DNA from: Chloroflexota bacterium | Lineage (GTDB): Bacteria > Chloroflexota > Limnocylindria > Limnocylindrales > CSP1-4 | DNA length: 22,955 bases | Assembly (NCBI GenBank): GCA_017881985.1 | Contig: JADGQH010000015.1 | Coordinates: forward strand, 1 to 22,955 | Direction: 5' to 3' | In this document: piece by piece, positions 22,332-22,955 of the stretch | Numbering within the stretch: the first letter of the stretch is position 1 | Layout: each line of letters starts with the position of its first letter | Made by a program: the position numbers and the translations under genes | The notes under the pieces: generated by a model | What the model was told of the DNA's origin: nothing | The model's input: only the letters and a program-made list of their open reading frames with translations | The model's database searches: none

Positions 22332-22348
22332 GATCGGCCCAGCCGATC
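22332..22348. repeat. short inverted repeat, first copy
   Basis: GATCGGC (22332-22338) and GCCGATC (22342-22348) are perfect 7-base arms around CCA. A nearly identical element lies about 95 bases to the right. It falls within a short - strand frame of doubtful coding status. Function unknown: regulator site or hairpin. Confidence 0.45.
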
Positions 22349-22420
22349 AGGATCCGCCGGTGCACGCTCCGAAGCGCGGCCAGACGCGAGATTCGGCGCA
22401 CCCCTGCGCTCACAGGCTTC

Positions 22421-22446
22421 GAATCTGATCGGCTCGGCCGATATTC
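22421..22446 (-). terminator. hairpin downstream of the CYTH gene (second inverted-repeat copy)
   Basis: ATCGGC (22428-22433) and GCCGAT (22437-22442) pair around TCG, and outer GAAT (22421-22424) and ATTC (22443-22446) extend the stem past a small bulge. It starts 21 bases after the stop of the leftward CYTH gene, fitting a terminator hairpin, though no T-run follows. The core resembles the repeat at 22332-22348. Confidence 0.45.
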
Positions 22447-22467
22447 GCTGCGTCGTGGCGCGTCCGA

Positions 22468-22955
22468 TCAGCCGGCCGACGCCGGTCGGCGTGCGAGCTC
22501 GTGGTTCAGGTACGCGGTCTCCAGGCTCACCTCGCGGACCAGGCGCTCGAGGAGGATCGGCGGCAATGCCGGCACGTCCGATGCGTCCTCCAGCTCGACC
22601 TCGAGGAGGACCAGGCCGGGCGGCACGTCGAAGACGTCCAGCTCCATCACGTGGCCGCCGAATGGGAACACGTGGCGCACCTTGCGAATCGTTCGACGCT
22701 CGGGATCCGCCTCGGCGACGATGCGGTCATAGGCGGCCGCATCCAGCTCCTCTTCGTGCTCCTCGCGGACGATCCCGGCGATCTCCCGCTTGCGGGTTGC
22801 GATGTAGCGGGTCCTGCCGCCCGCTTCGACCCTCCGCACGCGCCGCACCCAGCCGTCCTCGGAACGGAGGTAGACCTGCTCGATCCGATGCGGTCGCGCG
22901 CCGAGCTCCGCCAGCTCGACCTCCGTTGGCGCGCCCGAGAGCAGGTACTTCCGCT
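22468..22955 (-). CDS. CYTH-domain protein (triphosphate tunnel metalloenzyme family), 5' end outside window
   Basis: The frame continues through the right edge: 161 residues are visible and the N-terminus is missing. A GTG at 22848 is an internal codon, because family sequence continues above it: RKYLL at the edge (matching the ExExKF/Y start of CYTH proteins, with the first acidic residues cut off), then IEQVYLRSEDGWVRRVRR, YIATRKREI (family pattern of Lys/Arg-rich strands), EEHEEELD, IRKVRHVF, VMELDVFDVPPGLVLLEVELED and the closing YLNHELA. Such proteins fold as a beta tunnel with inward Arg, Lys and Glu residues binding a triphosphate and metal; activities include inorganic triphosphatase, and more rarely adenylate cyclase or thiamine triphosphatase. 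The gene appears monocistronic here, and its link to the sugar genes is unknown. Confidence 0.82.
   Translation of the reverse strand, partial: RKYLLSGAPTEVELAELGARPHRIEQVYLRSEDGWVRRVRRVEAGGRTRYIATRKREIAGIVREEHEEELDAAAYDRIVAEADPERRTIRKVRHVFPFGGHVMELDVFDVPPGLVLLEVELEDASDVPALPPILLERLVREVSLETAYLNHELARRPASAG

Noticed and set aside
1..22955. tRNA, riboswitch, insertion sequence, CRISPR array or integration site
   Set aside because: No T-loop-like motif with a matching acceptor stem, no transposase or integrase frame, no regularly spaced direct repeats and no long terminal inverted repeats were seen.

Overview
The window is GC-rich, tightly packed bacterial chromosome with strong G/C bias at third codon positions. 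I see no mobile elements, CRISPR array, rRNA or tRNA. The Ala/Ser-rich linker of the sugar-binding lipoprotein, the gene types and the high GC suggest Chloroflexota (Limnocylindria-like) or a similar GC-rich lineage. This is inference from style, not from a marker gene.

Region A (135-8488, + strand) is a deoxy-sugar uptake and catabolism locus. It holds a RhaD-type class II aldolase, then a promoter with paired LacI-type operators. A ribose-family ABC importer follows (ATPase, permease, lipoprotein), then a LacI regulator, a FucU/RbsD mutarotase and L-fucose isomerase FucI. The expected route is import of L-fucose (or a relative such as D-arabinose or L-galactose), anomer exchange, isomerisation to the ketose, phosphorylation by a kinase not found in the window, and aldol cleavage.

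Region B (8639-13874, - strand, converging on region A) reads LacI regulator, GDP-mannose 3,5-epimerase, GHMP-type sugar kinase, tandem nucleotidylyltransferase with a degenerate first half, and mannose-1-phosphate guanylyltransferase. It is a compact nucleotide-sugar operon (GDP-mannose to GDP-L-galactose/GDP-L-gulose, plus a kinase/nucleotidylyltransferase pair), headed by a regulator with two operators just upstream of its own gene. I consider this the most unusual system here. Its regulator is a paralogue of the one in region A.

Region C (13949-21744, - strand) contains a class I tagatose-bisphosphate-type aldolase, a 1-phosphofructokinase/tagatose-6-phosphate kinase-type PfkB kinase, a DeoR repressor with an operator over its own promoter, a fused E1 alpha-beta 2-oxoacid dehydrogenase, its E2 acyltransferase (no E3 found) and a fructokinase-type PfkB kinase. 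This resembles a sugar-phosphate-to-acyl-CoA module under sugar-phosphate control.

Region D (21745-22955) is sparse: one doubtful small charged ORF, two similar short inverted repeats, and the 3' part of a CYTH-domain gene running off the right edge on the - strand.
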